Program-made: the position numbers and the translations under genes
In this document: positions 27,103 to 35,939 of the stretch, piece after piece
How the letters are laid out: each line of letters opens with the position of its first letter
How positions within the stretch are numbered: the stretch's first letter is position 1
Notes under the pieces: model-generated
The model's input: the letters and a program-made list of their open reading frames with translations, nothing else
Told to the model about the DNA's origin: nothing
Database searches by the model: none
DNA from: Chitinophagaceae bacterium UBA1931
GTDB lineage: Bacteria; Bacteroidota; Bacteroidia; Chitinophagales; Chitinophagaceae
Length of the DNA: 64,000 bases
Reading direction: 5' to 3'
Assembly: GCA_002337125.1 (NCBI GenBank)
Contig: DDFJ01000004.1
Coordinates: 1,601,889-1,665,888, forward strand

Positions 27103-27133
27103 TTTGACAACGATATAAGTTTCCATAGTTTTG
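27103..27133 (+). promoter_or_regulatory. Consensus promoter of the efflux operon
   Basis: TTTG (27103-27106), 19-nt spacer, TAGTTTTG (27126-27133): a full match to the Bacteroidota consensus. Transcription should begin near 27139, leaving about 13 nt before the TetR ATG. No long palindrome was seen over it. Confidence 0.8.
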
Positions 27134-27151
27134 CGAACTGAAAAAGTGAAT

Positions 27152-27793
27152 ATGGAACCGAAAGACCGCATACAATCAAAAGCCCGGGAACTCTTTCTAC
27201 GCTATGGAATCAGGTCGGTATCAATGGATGATATTGCCTCTCAGCTGGGTATGAGTAAGAAAACGATTTACCAGTCGTTTGCCGATAAAGACGACCTGGT
27301 AGCAGCAGTTATGAATGTGGAAGTAACACAGATTCATAATGACTGCGAATTCTGTAAACGACAGGCAAAGGATGCTATTGATGAAATTTTTGGCACTATG
27401 CAGCAGATCTATGATCAGTTCACCAATTTGAACCCGATGCTGCTGTACGATATTGAAAAGTTTCATCCCCGTGCCTTTGAAACGTTCAGGAAAATGAAAG
27501 AGGAATATTTATTGCAGGTAATTGCACTTAACCTGAAACGGGGAATAAAGGAAGAATTATACCGTGAGGACATAAATATTGAACTGATGAGCCGCTACAG
27601 GGTAGAAACAATTATGACACCGTTCGCCATTTCGGCCTCATCGCCCTCAAAATTTAACCTGGTTATGATTACCATAGAACTGATGGAACATTTCCTGTAC
27701 GGAGTTGCCACATTAAAAGGACACAAACTGATTACTAAATACAAAGAAGAACTATTAAAAAAGAAGGTGTATGAAATTACTCACAAGAAGTAA
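27152..27793 (+). CDS. TetR/AcrR-family regulator of the efflux operon
   Basis: 213 residues from the ATG at 27152; an in-frame TTG at 27131 lies inside the promoter box and is rejected. N-terminal HTH: MDDIASQLGMSKKTIYQSFA (about 27-46). The C-terminal helical domain (about 60-213) should bind a ligand and dimerise. It is the first gene of the TolC-MFP-RND cluster, its 3' end overlapping the TolC gene by 23 nt, so it likely represses its own operon. The inducing compound is unknown. Confidence 0.92.
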   Translation: MEPKDRIQSKARELFLRYGIRSVSMDDIASQLGMSKKTIYQSFADKDDLVAAVMNVEVTQIHNDCEFCKRQAKDAIDEIFGTMQQIYDQFTNLNPMLLYDIEKFHPRAFETFRKMKEEYLLQVIALNLKRGIKEELYREDINIELMSRYRVETIMTPFAISASSPSKFNLVMITIELMEHFLYGVATLKGHKLITKYKEELLKKKVYEITHKK

Positions 27794-29189
27794 GCTACTG
27801 TTGTTAATGACTGTGATTGTAACGGGAAGTATTACCGCTCAAACGCCAACAGAATATAAACTGTCGGTAAAGGATGCAGTGAACCTGTCGTTAAAAAACA
27901 CGATCGACATTAAAAACCTGCGTGTTGATTCGCTGAAGCAGGAAGCTCAAAACAAAGAAATTACCGGTATGGCGTTGCCGCAGGCATCAGCTTCAGGACA
28001 GGTTGGTCATTACCTGAACCTGCCAAAGATTTTGTTCCCTGATGCAGGTGAAACAAGTATTTATACAGTATTAAATAAAGAAGGTGTAAAAGATGGAAGC
28101 GGTAACACTATTCAGCCAAAGTATAGTTTTACTGTAAGAGAATTCAGCTTTGTACAACCGTGGAATATTACTGCAGGCGCTTCAGTAAGTCAGCTGTTAT
28201 TTCAGCCGGAAGTATTTGTTGGGCTGCTTGCAAGAAAAACCTCGATTGAATTTGCATCGAACAACATTAAAGTTGCCGAAGTAAAGCAAATCGAACAGGT
28301 GCAGAAAGCTTATTACCAGGTTTTGATTGCAGAACAGCAACTGGATGTGCTGAAGAAAACCATTCAGCGTATGGAAAAACTGGCAACAGACCAGCAGCAG
28401 TTGTACAAAAATGGCTTTGTTGAAAAACTGGATATTGATAAAACAACTGTTTCTCTCAATAACTTGAAAGCAACAGAAACTCAATTGAACAATATGATTG
28501 AGATGGGCTATGCTGCACTGAAGTTTGCAATGGGACTCAAGCAAACAGATGTGGTTATTCTTACCGATAAACTCAACAACGAATCTGTAAAAGAAAATAT
28601 TCTTGATGATGGTACTGTTGATTATAATAACCGCAGCGAACTGACATTGCTCAATACGGTAAAAAAACTTAATCAGCTTGATATTAAACGTAACCAGTTA
28701 GGCTACCTGCCAACAGTTGCTGTTTCCTATCAGTTCCAGGAACAAGGTCAGCAAAACAAAAGCTATTCTGCCATTACAGGAAGCAGCTGGTTCTGGTACA
28801 ACTCCAACCTGATTGGTTTAAGTGTAAGCGTTCCCATCTTCGATGGCTTTCAGCGCAAGTACAAAATTCAGCAGGCAAAATACAGTCTTGAAAAAACAAA
28901 CAACAATATTGAACAGTTTAAACAGGCTGTTGATCTTGAACACAACGTTTCAAAAATCAATTTAAAAAATGCCATCCTCACAATGGATGCACAAAAGAAG
29001 AACCTTGAGCTGGCTGAGCAGGTGTACAATACAACAAAGAAAAAATATGAGCAGGGTGTGGGCAGCAGTTTTGAAGTATTGCAGGCCGATACAGAATGGC
29101 AAAGAGCATACGGAAATTATTTTGATGCGATGTACAATGCTGTGATCGCAAAAATTAATTATCTCAAAGCAATTGGTAAACTCAATTAA
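27771..29189 (+). CDS. TolC-family outer-membrane efflux protein
   Basis: 472 residues. The signal peptide runs to about residue 24 (ITAQ). Two OEP halves follow, each with long periplasmic helices and short beta-strand segments: the first starts LSVKDAVNLSLKNTIDIKN, the second at about 275. A motif for equatorial helices is visible in LSVSVPIFDGFQRKYKI, and LEHNVSKINLKNA follows. It forms the outer-membrane channel of the tripartite pump with the next two genes. The start codon lies inside the TetR gene, indicating coupling. Confidence 0.93.
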   Translation: MKLLTRSKLLLLMTVIVTGSITAQTPTEYKLSVKDAVNLSLKNTIDIKNLRVDSLKQEAQNKEITGMALPQASASGQVGHYLNLPKILFPDAGETSIYTVLNKEGVKDGSGNTIQPKYSFTVREFSFVQPWNITAGASVSQLLFQPEVFVGLLARKTSIEFASNNIKVAEVKQIEQVQKAYYQVLIAEQQLDVLKKTIQRMEKLATDQQQLYKNGFVEKLDIDKTTVSLNNLKATETQLNNMIEMGYAALKFAMGLKQTDVVILTDKLNNESVKENILDDGTVDYNNRSELTLLNTVKKLNQLDIKRNQLGYLPTVAVSYQFQEQGQQNKSYSAITGSSWFWYNSNLIGLSVSVPIFDGFQRKYKIQQAKYSLEKTNNNIEQFKQAVDLEHNVSKINLKNAILTMDAQKKNLELAEQVYNTTKKKYEQGVGSSFEVLQADTEWQRAYGNYFDAMYNAVIAKINYLKAIGKLN

Positions 29190-29216
29190 TCAATCAACCA
29201 AAACAAACACATAAGT

Positions 29217-30389
29217 ATGAAACGCATATTACAATACACAATCATCGCAGGAATGGCAATCATCATTGCATCCTGCGGTACAGGAAGGAAAGAGAAGCTT
29301 GGATCTCTTGGTGAAAAGAAAGCAAAACTGGAAGAACTGAAAAAGCAACAATCAACTCTTGCTGCAGAAATTCAAACACTGCAGGATGAAATTGCAAAGC
29401 TTGATACTGGCAGTGCAACTGCTTCAAGAGCTAAACTGATTGCTGTTGCTCCTGTTACAACAGAAGATTTTTCACACTACATCGATCTGCAGGGAAAAAT
29501 TGATGCAGAAGATATTTCTTACATCGCTCCTTCAAACGGACAAGGCGGTGTTGTTACTGACATTTATATTAAAGAAGGTCAGTTTGTGAAGAAAGGTCAG
29601 CTGGTACTGAAACTGGATGATAAAGTACTTCGCCAGCAAATTAAAATTCAAGAAACTCAATTAAGCTTTGCAAAAGAAGTATACCAACGTCAAAAGAATT
29701 TGTGGGATCAGAATATTGGTACAGAAGTACAATTGCTTTCAGCAAAAAACAATGTTGATGCGCTGGAAAAACAAATTGCAACCATGCAGGAGCAAATCAA
29801 ACTGTATACAGTTTACTCTCCGGTGAGCGGTATTGCAGATGTGGTGAATGTAAAAGTGGGTGAATTGTTTGTTGGTGCAAATGCTGCTGGCCCGCAGATA
29901 CGCATTGTAAACTCCGCAACATTAAAAGCAACAGCCGATGTTCCTGAAAACTATATGAGCAGGGTGCATGTTGGAAGCCAGGTTGAAGTTACTGTACCGG
30001 ATATGAACCGTACATTCAGTTCAACAATCCGTATTTCATCACAGCTGATTAATCCAAACAGCCGCTCATTTACAATTGAAGCTCCTGTTCCCGGCGGAAC
30101 TGTTCGTCCAAATTCTGTTGCGCAGGTTCGCATTAAAGATTACAGTGCACCAAATGCAGTTGTTATTTCTGTAAACCTTGTGCAGACTGATGAAAAAGGA
30201 AAATATGTTTATGTAATGGAGAAAGATGGTAAAGGAAGAAATGTAGCTGTTAAGAAACCGGTTGTTGTTGGTGAATCGTACGATAACAAAGTTGAGATCA
30301 AAGGCGGTTTACAGGCAGGCATGCAGGTGATTACTGAAGGATACCAGAACCTGTACAACGGACAAGTGGTATCAACTACTGCTTTATAA
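29217..30389 (+). CDS. RND efflux periplasmic adaptor (membrane fusion protein), lipoprotein
   Basis: 390 residues. Lipobox IIASC gives a lipid-anchored Cys20. A short helical coil (about 27-64, rich in Lys/Glu/Leu) precedes the barrel-sandwich domain: its first half contains the GQFVKKGQLVLKLDD motif, the alpha-hairpin spans about 140-195, and the second half VYSPVSGIADVVNVKVGE. A beta-barrel and membrane-proximal domain follow. It bridges the RND pump and TolC. The gap of 127 nt to the permease is larger than elsewhere in this operon and holds repeat copy D. Confidence 0.93.
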   Translation: MKRILQYTIIAGMAIIIASCGTGRKEKLGSLGEKKAKLEELKKQQSTLAAEIQTLQDEIAKLDTGSATASRAKLIAVAPVTTEDFSHYIDLQGKIDAEDISYIAPSNGQGGVVTDIYIKEGQFVKKGQLVLKLDDKVLRQQIKIQETQLSFAKEVYQRQKNLWDQNIGTEVQLLSAKNNVDALEKQIATMQEQIKLYTVYSPVSGIADVVNVKVGELFVGANAAGPQIRIVNSATLKATADVPENYMSRVHVGSQVEVTVPDMNRTFSSTIRISSQLINPNSRSFTIEAPVPGGTVRPNSVAQVRIKDYSAPNAVVISVNLVQTDEKGKYVYVMEKDGKGRNVAVKKPVVVGESYDNKVEIKGGLQAGMQVITEGYQNLYNGQVVSTTAL

Positions 30390-30453
30390 ATTTTTGAATC
30401 AACTTGATCATTATACTGAGCAGCTTTATAAAACAGATGAATAGTGAACAAAT

Positions 30454-30486
30454 GTACAAGAGTGCGACGCCTGTGAAGCTGAACAG
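30454..30486 (-). repeat. Intergenic repeat, copy D (inside the efflux operon)
   Basis: Read on the minus strand: CTGTTCAGCTTCACAGGC then GTCGCACTCTTGTAC. It shares GCGTCGCACTCTTGT with copy C but carries a short insert after CTGTT, like copy E. It sits between the adaptor and permease genes. Confidence 0.6.
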
Positions 30487-30516
30487 CATTACAAATGATG
30501 ACTATAAAAAAATACT

Positions 30517-33500
30517 ATGCAATCAAAATTTTTAGAAGGGGTAAGTAAAAAGTTTAAAGAAATAGGTTTTACCAGCTGGAGTATAGATAACCGCACAGCT
30601 ATCTATATTGTAACTATACTTATTTCTGCATTGGGTTTGTATAAATTTCAAACCATGCCGAAAGAACAGTTCCCCGATATTGTTGTGCCTACCATTTCGG
30701 TAGTTACTGTTTATGTGGGAAACGCTCCTGCTGATATTGAGAATCTTGTAACACGCCCCATTGAAAAGCAAATCAAAAGCATCAGTGGTGCAAGGGTAAA
30801 CAAAGTACAATCCATATCGCAACAGGATTATTCATTAATCATTGTTGAGTTTGATACGGATGTTAAAACTGATATTGCCAAGCAGAAAGTAAAAGATGCC
30901 GTGGATAAAGCAAAGACCGATTTGCCGCAGGATCTTACATCACAACCGGAAGTGCAGGAATTTGCGTTCAGTGAAATTCCTATCATGTATGTAAACGTAA
31001 GTGGTAATTATGATGCGGTGAAACTGAAGCAGTATGCTGATAAATTGCAGGACAGGTTTGAAGGACTGAAAGAAATTACAAGAGCTGATATTGTTGGTGC
31101 GCCTGAACGTGAAATACAGATCAATGTTGATCCTTACCGCATGGCTGGTGCAAAAATCACATTCAGTGATATTGAAAATGCCATTAAACGTGAAAATGCC
31201 GATATCAGTGGCGGACAGGTTGAAAGTGGAAATATGGAACGCACTGTACGTATTCGTGGACAGTTTAAAACTGCGTTTGATATTGATAAAATTGTAGTGA
31301 AGAACGTAAGTGGCTCACCAATTTACCTGCGTGATATTGCGTCAATAAAAGACACGATTAAAGAAAGAGAAAGCTATGCACGTTTAAATGGACAGAATGT
31401 AATTACACTCAACATCATTAAACGCAGTGGTGAAAACCTGATATCGACTGCTGATACTGTAAAAGCTACAGTAGCAGAAATGAAATCAACGAAAGAACTT
31501 CCTGATGATCTGAATGTAACAATTACAGGTGATCAGAGTAAGCAAACAAGAACTTCATTTAATGATCTCGTAAATACCATCATCATCGGTTTTATTCTTG
31601 TATTACTGATCCTGATGTTCTTCATGGGTGTTACCAATGCATTCTTTGTGGCGTTGAGTGTGCCGTTAAGTGTGTTCGTTGCCTTCCTGTTCCTGCCTGT
31701 GGGCGATTGGCTTGTAGGTACGGGTATTACACTCAACTTCATTGTATTGTTTGCATTGCTGTTTGGGTTGGGAATTATTGTGGATGATGCCATTGTGGTA
31801 ATTGAAAACACACACCGTATTTATCATAACGGTCGTGTACCAATTATACGAAGTGCAAAAGAAGCTGCAGGTGAAATATTTATTCCTGTGCTTGCTGGTA
31901 CAGCCACAACACTTGCACCATTCTTCCCGCTGCTTTTCTGGAAAGGGATCATTGGTAAGTTTATGATTTACCTGCCTGTGATGCTCATCTTTACATTAAC
32001 AGCATCGCTTGTTGTAGCATTTATCATTAACCCTGTATTTGCTGTAAGCTTCATGAAGCCTGAAGGAAGAGAGTATGATGAGCCTAAAAATGCCATCTTC
32101 CGTAAATGGTTCTGGTGGGTATTCTGGATTGGTGGTGGTTTAATGCATATGCTCGGTAATCATGGTATTGGAAACTTCCTGTTCTTCATGGCACTGATGG
32201 GAGTATTGAACCGTTATTTACTCCGTGATTCAATTTACTTCTTCCAGGAAAAAGTATTGCCTAAACTGATGAACAGTTATGAAAAACTGTTACGTTGGGT
32301 ATTAAAAGGAACAAGACCTGCCTGGATGCTGGTATCATTGTTTATCCTGTTTCCTGTTGCGGCAGTTATGCTGTTCATGCGTGGCAACCCGGTTACATTC
32401 TTCCCAAGTGGAGATCCCAACATTGTGTATGTGTATATGAAGCTGCCTGTTGGTACAGATGTGAAGTATACTGATTCCATTACAAGAGTACTTGAACAAA
32501 GAGTTGATAAAGTGCTTGCAAAAGAAAAACCGGGTAGTGAAGGTTCAATTGTTGAGAGTGTGATTACCAATGTTGCCGTTAGTGCAAACAACCCGAGGGA
32601 TAATAACAGGAGCACACAACCTAACCTGGGACGTATACAGATTTCGTTTGTTGAATTTGAAAAACGGCATGGAAAGAGTACACAGCCAATCATGGATGAA
32701 ATCAGGAGCAGCATTAAAAATATTCCTGGCGCACAGATCAGTGTTGAAAAAGAAGCAGGTGGACCAAATACAGAACCTCCTGTTAATATTGAAGTAAGTG
32801 GTGATGATTATGCCAGCATTTCAAAAGTTGCAACTGATCTTTATAATTACCTCGACACCAACCGTGTTGATGGAATTGACAACCTGCAGATGGATGTTGA
32901 CCTGAACAGTCCGGAAATCACCATTACAGTTGACAGGGAACGAGCATTGATTGAAGGTGTGAGCACAGCACAGGTTGGTATGGAAATACGTACTGCATTA
33001 TTTGGTAAAGAAATCAGTAAGCTGAAAGAAGGTGAAGATGAATATAAAATTCAGTTACGCTACAGCGATTTACAGCGCAACAACATCACTGACCTGATGA
33101 ATATGAAAATCACTTTCCGTGATTTCAACACAGGACAAATTAAGCAGGTGCCAATTAATGCTGTTGCAAAATTTGATTATACAAGTACAAGTGGTGGTGT
33201 TAAACGTAAAAACCATAAACGTACCATCCAGTTACAATCAAATGTGGATGATCCGAGCAAGACAACACCAATCAACGCAGCACTTAAATTAAAGATTGAT
33301 GATTTCAGAACAAAAACAAGAATACCGGATGATGTAACCATTAAACAAAGTGGTGAAAGCGAACAGCAAAAAGAAACATCAGCATTTCTTGGTAAAGCAT
33401 TGATGATTGCCATTGGTTTGATCTTTATGATTCTTGTATTACAGTTCAACAGCTTAAGCAAACCGTTTATTGTAATCACTGAAATCTTCTTTAGTGTAAT

Positions 33501-34077
33501 TGGTGTAATGATCATGTATGCAATAACCGGGCAAACGATTGCGACTATCATGTTCCTGGTTGGTATCGTTGGTCTTGCAGGTATTGTAATTAAGAACGGT
33601 ATTCTCTTAATCGAATTCACTGATGAGCTTCGCCATCGTGGTTATAAAACAAGAGAAGCCGCAATACAAGCCGGAAAGATCCGTATCATTCCTGTATTGT
33701 TAACAGCACTTGCAACTATGCTTGGATTGTTACCGCTTGCAGTTGGATTTAATATTGATTTCGTTTCATTGTTCCAGCACCTGAATCCAAAGATTTTCTT
33801 TGGTGGTGATAGTGTGGTGTTCTGGGGACCATTGAGCTGGACAATCATTTATGGATTAATCTTTGCATTCTTCCTTACATTAATGATGGTTCCAAGTATG
33901 TATCTCATATCAGAACGTTTACGCCGCCCGATGGAACGTTTTTACGGAACAAAATATATTGCATTGCTTGGATTCCTCGGTCCGTTTTTCTTTATCCTTG
34001 TCTTTATCATGTACCTGGTAAAAACATTACAGGGCAAAAAAGTATGGATGGGACAACAAAGAAAAGCAACCGCTTAA
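30517..34077 (+). CDS. RND-family efflux permease (HAE-type)
   Basis: 1186 residues, longer than the usual 1030-1050. Twelve membrane helices with two large periplasmic loops are recognisable. The TM4 proton-relay pair is Asp423-Asp424 in GIIVDDAIVVIENT. The N-terminal signature FPDIVVPTISVVTVYVGNAPADIENLVTRP splits as expected for the porter domain. The extra length comes partly from a hydrophobic insertion before TM7 (around 520-575, with WFWWVFWIGGG and FLFFMALMG) and partly from the C-terminus after TM12. No heavy-metal (CzcA) relay motif was noted, so organic substrates such as drugs or bile-like compounds are more likely. It is the last gene of the operon; terminator at 34109. Confidence 0.93.
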   Translation: MQSKFLEGVSKKFKEIGFTSWSIDNRTAIYIVTILISALGLYKFQTMPKEQFPDIVVPTISVVTVYVGNAPADIENLVTRPIEKQIKSISGARVNKVQSISQQDYSLIIVEFDTDVKTDIAKQKVKDAVDKAKTDLPQDLTSQPEVQEFAFSEIPIMYVNVSGNYDAVKLKQYADKLQDRFEGLKEITRADIVGAPEREIQINVDPYRMAGAKITFSDIENAIKRENADISGGQVESGNMERTVRIRGQFKTAFDIDKIVVKNVSGSPIYLRDIASIKDTIKERESYARLNGQNVITLNIIKRSGENLISTADTVKATVAEMKSTKELPDDLNVTITGDQSKQTRTSFNDLVNTIIIGFILVLLILMFFMGVTNAFFVALSVPLSVFVAFLFLPVGDWLVGTGITLNFIVLFALLFGLGIIVDDAIVVIENTHRIYHNGRVPIIRSAKEAAGEIFIPVLAGTATTLAPFFPLLFWKGIIGKFMIYLPVMLIFTLTASLVVAFIINPVFAVSFMKPEGREYDEPKNAIFRKWFWWVFWIGGGLMHMLGNHGIGNFLFFMALMGVLNRYLLRDSIYFFQEKVLPKLMNSYEKLLRWVLKGTRPAWMLVSLFILFPVAAVMLFMRGNPVTFFPSGDPNIVYVYMKLPVGTDVKYTDSITRVLEQRVDKVLAKEKPGSEGSIVESVITNVAVSANNPRDNNRSTQPNLGRIQISFVEFEKRHGKSTQPIMDEIRSSIKNIPGAQISVEKEAGGPNTEPPVNIEVSGDDYASISKVATDLYNYLDTNRVDGIDNLQMDVDLNSPEITITVDRERALIEGVSTAQVGMEIRTALFGKEISKLKEGEDEYKIQLRYSDLQRNNITDLMNMKITFRDFNTGQIKQVPINAVAKFDYTSTSGGVKRKNHKRTIQLQSNVDDPSKTTPINAALKLKIDDFRTKTRIPDDVTIKQSGESEQQKETSAFLGKALMIAIGLIFMILVLQFNSLSKPFIVITEIFFSVIGVMIMYAITGQTIATIMFLVGIVGLAGIVIKNGILLIEFTDELRHRGYKTREAAIQAGKIRIIPVLLTALATMLGLLPLAVGFNIDFVSLFQHLNPKIFFGGDSVVFWGPLSWTIIYGLIFAFFLTLMMVPSMYLISERLRRPMERFYGTKYIALLGFLGPFFFILVFIMYLVKTLQGKKVWMGQQRKATA

Positions 34078-34108
34078 GAATGTTTCGACTTGTTATTTTG
34101 GTTATAGC

Positions 34109-34137
34109 AAAGCCCCTTCAAATGAAGGGGCTTTTTA
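34109..34137 (+). terminator. Rho-independent terminator of the efflux operon
   Basis: AGCCCCTTCA (34111-34120) pairs with TGAAGGGGCT (34123-34132) with essentially no unpaired loop beyond AA, followed by T-rich sequence. Confidence 0.9.
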
Positions 34138-34184
34138 TATGGATAAGGTTATAAGCAACGATGATGGCGAAATGCCTTAAAAAA

Positions 34185-34886
34185 TTATTTCTTTTTAGCA
34201 GGAAGGTGAGCTTGTAAACCAACATTTACAGGAATATACCATCTTTTATATGCACTTGTATAGTCATAACCTGTTCCTGTTGATGGCCTGTATTCATAAG
34301 TTGTTTTTGAACTGCCATAATTAAAGCCAACAGAAACATAAAAACCAAGTGTTTTGCTGATAAATTGTTCATAGCCGAAAGCAAGCCCGGAGTTCCAGTC
34401 ATATTTTGGCTTGTAGGTTGTTTCTGAACTGCTTCCTGTACTAGTACTGCTTTTGCTTTTCCCACCTGAAATTCCGTATTGAGCATTCAGTTGTACAAAA
34501 GGCATCCCGGTTTTACTTCCGCTGAAATAATAACGGGCATAAGGACTTAAATAAAAAGCCGGTTGATTAGATGTTGATTTGGAAGTAGTAGTTGAACTTG
34601 AATTACTACTGTTTGAAGTACTGGTATAAAAACTCATCGATACTCCACCACCAATAGCAAGCCTGTCTTGTACAAACCAGGCAACATTTGGATTTACGCT
34701 GATGCTGAAGCTGTTGCCTTCACTTTTATATACAGTAGGTGTGTTGGAATAGGTTGTTTGAGAATTGCTGTTGGTGTAACTGATACTTCCAAAACCTACA
34801 CCAATTAATTTACTGCCTTTTTCTGTTTGTGCTGAAACAACAAGAAGTGAGCATAATGCTGCAACAAGGAAAAATGTTCTTTTCAT
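34185..34886 (-). CDS. Outer-membrane beta-barrel protein
   Basis: 233 residues from the ATG at 34886 (MKRTFFLVAAL); the 8 residues before it in frame lack a signal. The signal peptide ends near VVSAQ. The mature part alternates aromatic and polar residues in beta-strand fashion (YLSPYARYYFSG, LGFYVSVGFNYGSS), with Ser/Thr-rich loops, and fits an eight-stranded barrel like OmpW or the porin-family outer_membrane_beta-barrel domain. The very high Ser/Thr content in loops suggests surface exposure. Function unknown. Confidence 0.8.
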   Translation of the reverse strand: MKRTFFLVAALCSLLVVSAQTEKGSKLIGVGFGSISYTNSNSQTTYSNTPTVYKSEGNSFSISVNPNVAWFVQDRLAIGGGVSMSFYTSTSNSSNSSSTTTSKSTSNQPAFYLSPYARYYFSGSKTGMPFVQLNAQYGISGGKSKSSTSTGSSSETTYKPKYDWNSGLAFGYEQFISKTLGFYVSVGFNYGSSKTTYEYRPSTGTGYDYTSAYKRWYIPVNVGLQAHLPAKKK

Positions 34887-35000
34887 AAATAGTTTGTTTA
34901 GTGTACACAAAGAACTATCAAAGCAACGTTAGCCGCAATCCCACAAACTGGTTAAATAAGTAGTATAAGAAAATAGCCGCTTAGTGGTATAAAAAGCCCG

Positions 35001-35030
35001 CTTGTTGAAATTCAAAGAACATTAGATTTG
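35001..35030 (+). promoter_or_regulatory. Candidate promoter of the AIM24 gene
   Basis: CTTG (35001-35004; one mismatch to TTTG), 18-nt spacer, TAGATTTG (35023-35030), 35 nt before the ATG. Confidence 0.45.
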
Positions 35031-35065
35031 CTATTTGTAATTTTTAAACATCAAATAACTTTTAT

Positions 35066-35863
35066 ATGGCACAGGCACATGAAATTGACTACCGCATTGT
35101 TGGCGAGGAAATGCAGTATGTTGAAATTGAACTCGACCCCAATGAAACCGCCATTGCAGAAGCAGGCAGTTTTATGCTGATGGATGATGGAATACAAATG
35201 GAAACAATCTTTGGTGATGGAAGCGGCAACCAGAGTAACAGTGTTCTCGGCAAATTATTTTCAGCCGGCAAACGCCTGCTTGTTGGTGAAAGCCTGTTTA
35301 TGACTGCTTACACCAATATAGGCCAGGGAAAAAAACGGGTGAGTTTTGCTTCACCTTATCCCGGAAAAATTATTCCACTTGATTTGATGCAGCTCGGTGG
35401 TACAGTTATTTGTCAGAAAGATGCTTTTCTCTGCGCAGCCAAAGGAGTAAGCGTTGGCATTGCATTACAGCGTAAGCTTGGTACTGGCCTATTCGGTGGT
35501 GAAGGTTTTATCATGGAAAAACTGGAAGGTGATGGAATGGCCTTTGTACATGCAGGCGGCCATGTGTTTGAACGTGAACTGCAGGCAGGTGAAATTCTGA
35601 AGATTGATACAGGTTGTGTGGTTGCTTATACCAAAACCATTGACTTCGATATCCAGTTTGTAGGTGGTATAAAAAATACCATTTTTGGGGGAGAAGGTTT
35701 ATTCTTTGCAACACTGCGAGGTCCGGGTAAAGTGTGGATGCAAACGCTTCCCATTTCACGACTGGCAAGCCGCATTCTCTCTTATTCACGCCCGGGCAAC
35801 CGTAAAGAAGAAGGAAGCATTCTCGGCGGTATCGGCAATTTACTTGACGGCGATGGTTTTTAA
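35066..35863 (+). CDS. AIM24/TIGR00266 family protein
   Basis: 265 residues matching the AIM24 (TIGR00266) family: AEAGSFMLMDDGI, then HVFERELQAGEILKIDTGCVVAYT, and C-terminal GEGLFFATLRGPGKVWMQTLP followed by SRLASRI. The fold is a double-stranded beta-helix trimer related to tryptophan RNA-binding attenuation-like barrels. Eukaryotic AIM24 acts in mitochondrial membrane organisation; the bacterial role is unknown. The beta-helix gene follows 47 nt downstream through a hairpin-rich leader. Confidence 0.92.
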   Translation: MAQAHEIDYRIVGEEMQYVEIELDPNETAIAEAGSFMLMDDGIQMETIFGDGSGNQSNSVLGKLFSAGKRLLVGESLFMTAYTNIGQGKKRVSFASPYPGKIIPLDLMQLGGTVICQKDAFLCAAKGVSVGIALQRKLGTGLFGGEGFIMEKLEGDGMAFVHAGGHVFERELQAGEILKIDTGCVVAYTKTIDFDIQFVGGIKNTIFGGEGLFFATLRGPGKVWMQTLPISRLASRILSYSRPGNRKEEGSILGGIGNLLDGDGF

Positions 35864-35879
35864 TTAAACGCATTGTTTA

Positions 35880-35939
35880 AATAAAAAAGGAAAGTTGGTA
35901 ACTTTCTCGTATGAGAAAAATCACTTTCCTTTTTTTATT
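35880..35939 (+). promoter_or_regulatory. Alternative hairpins over the start codon of the beta-helix gene
   Basis: Three related segments lie close together: GGAAAGT (35889-35895), AACTTTC (35900-35906) and ACTTTCC (35923-35929). The first can pair with the second (7 bp, 3-nt loop, leaving the ATG at 35911 free) or with the third (a 13 to 16-bp stem including A-run and T-run, trapping the ATG in the loop and ending in seven T). It could be a terminator for the AIM24 gene whose T-run is used as signal-peptide codons, or an attenuator. Confidence 0.5.
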
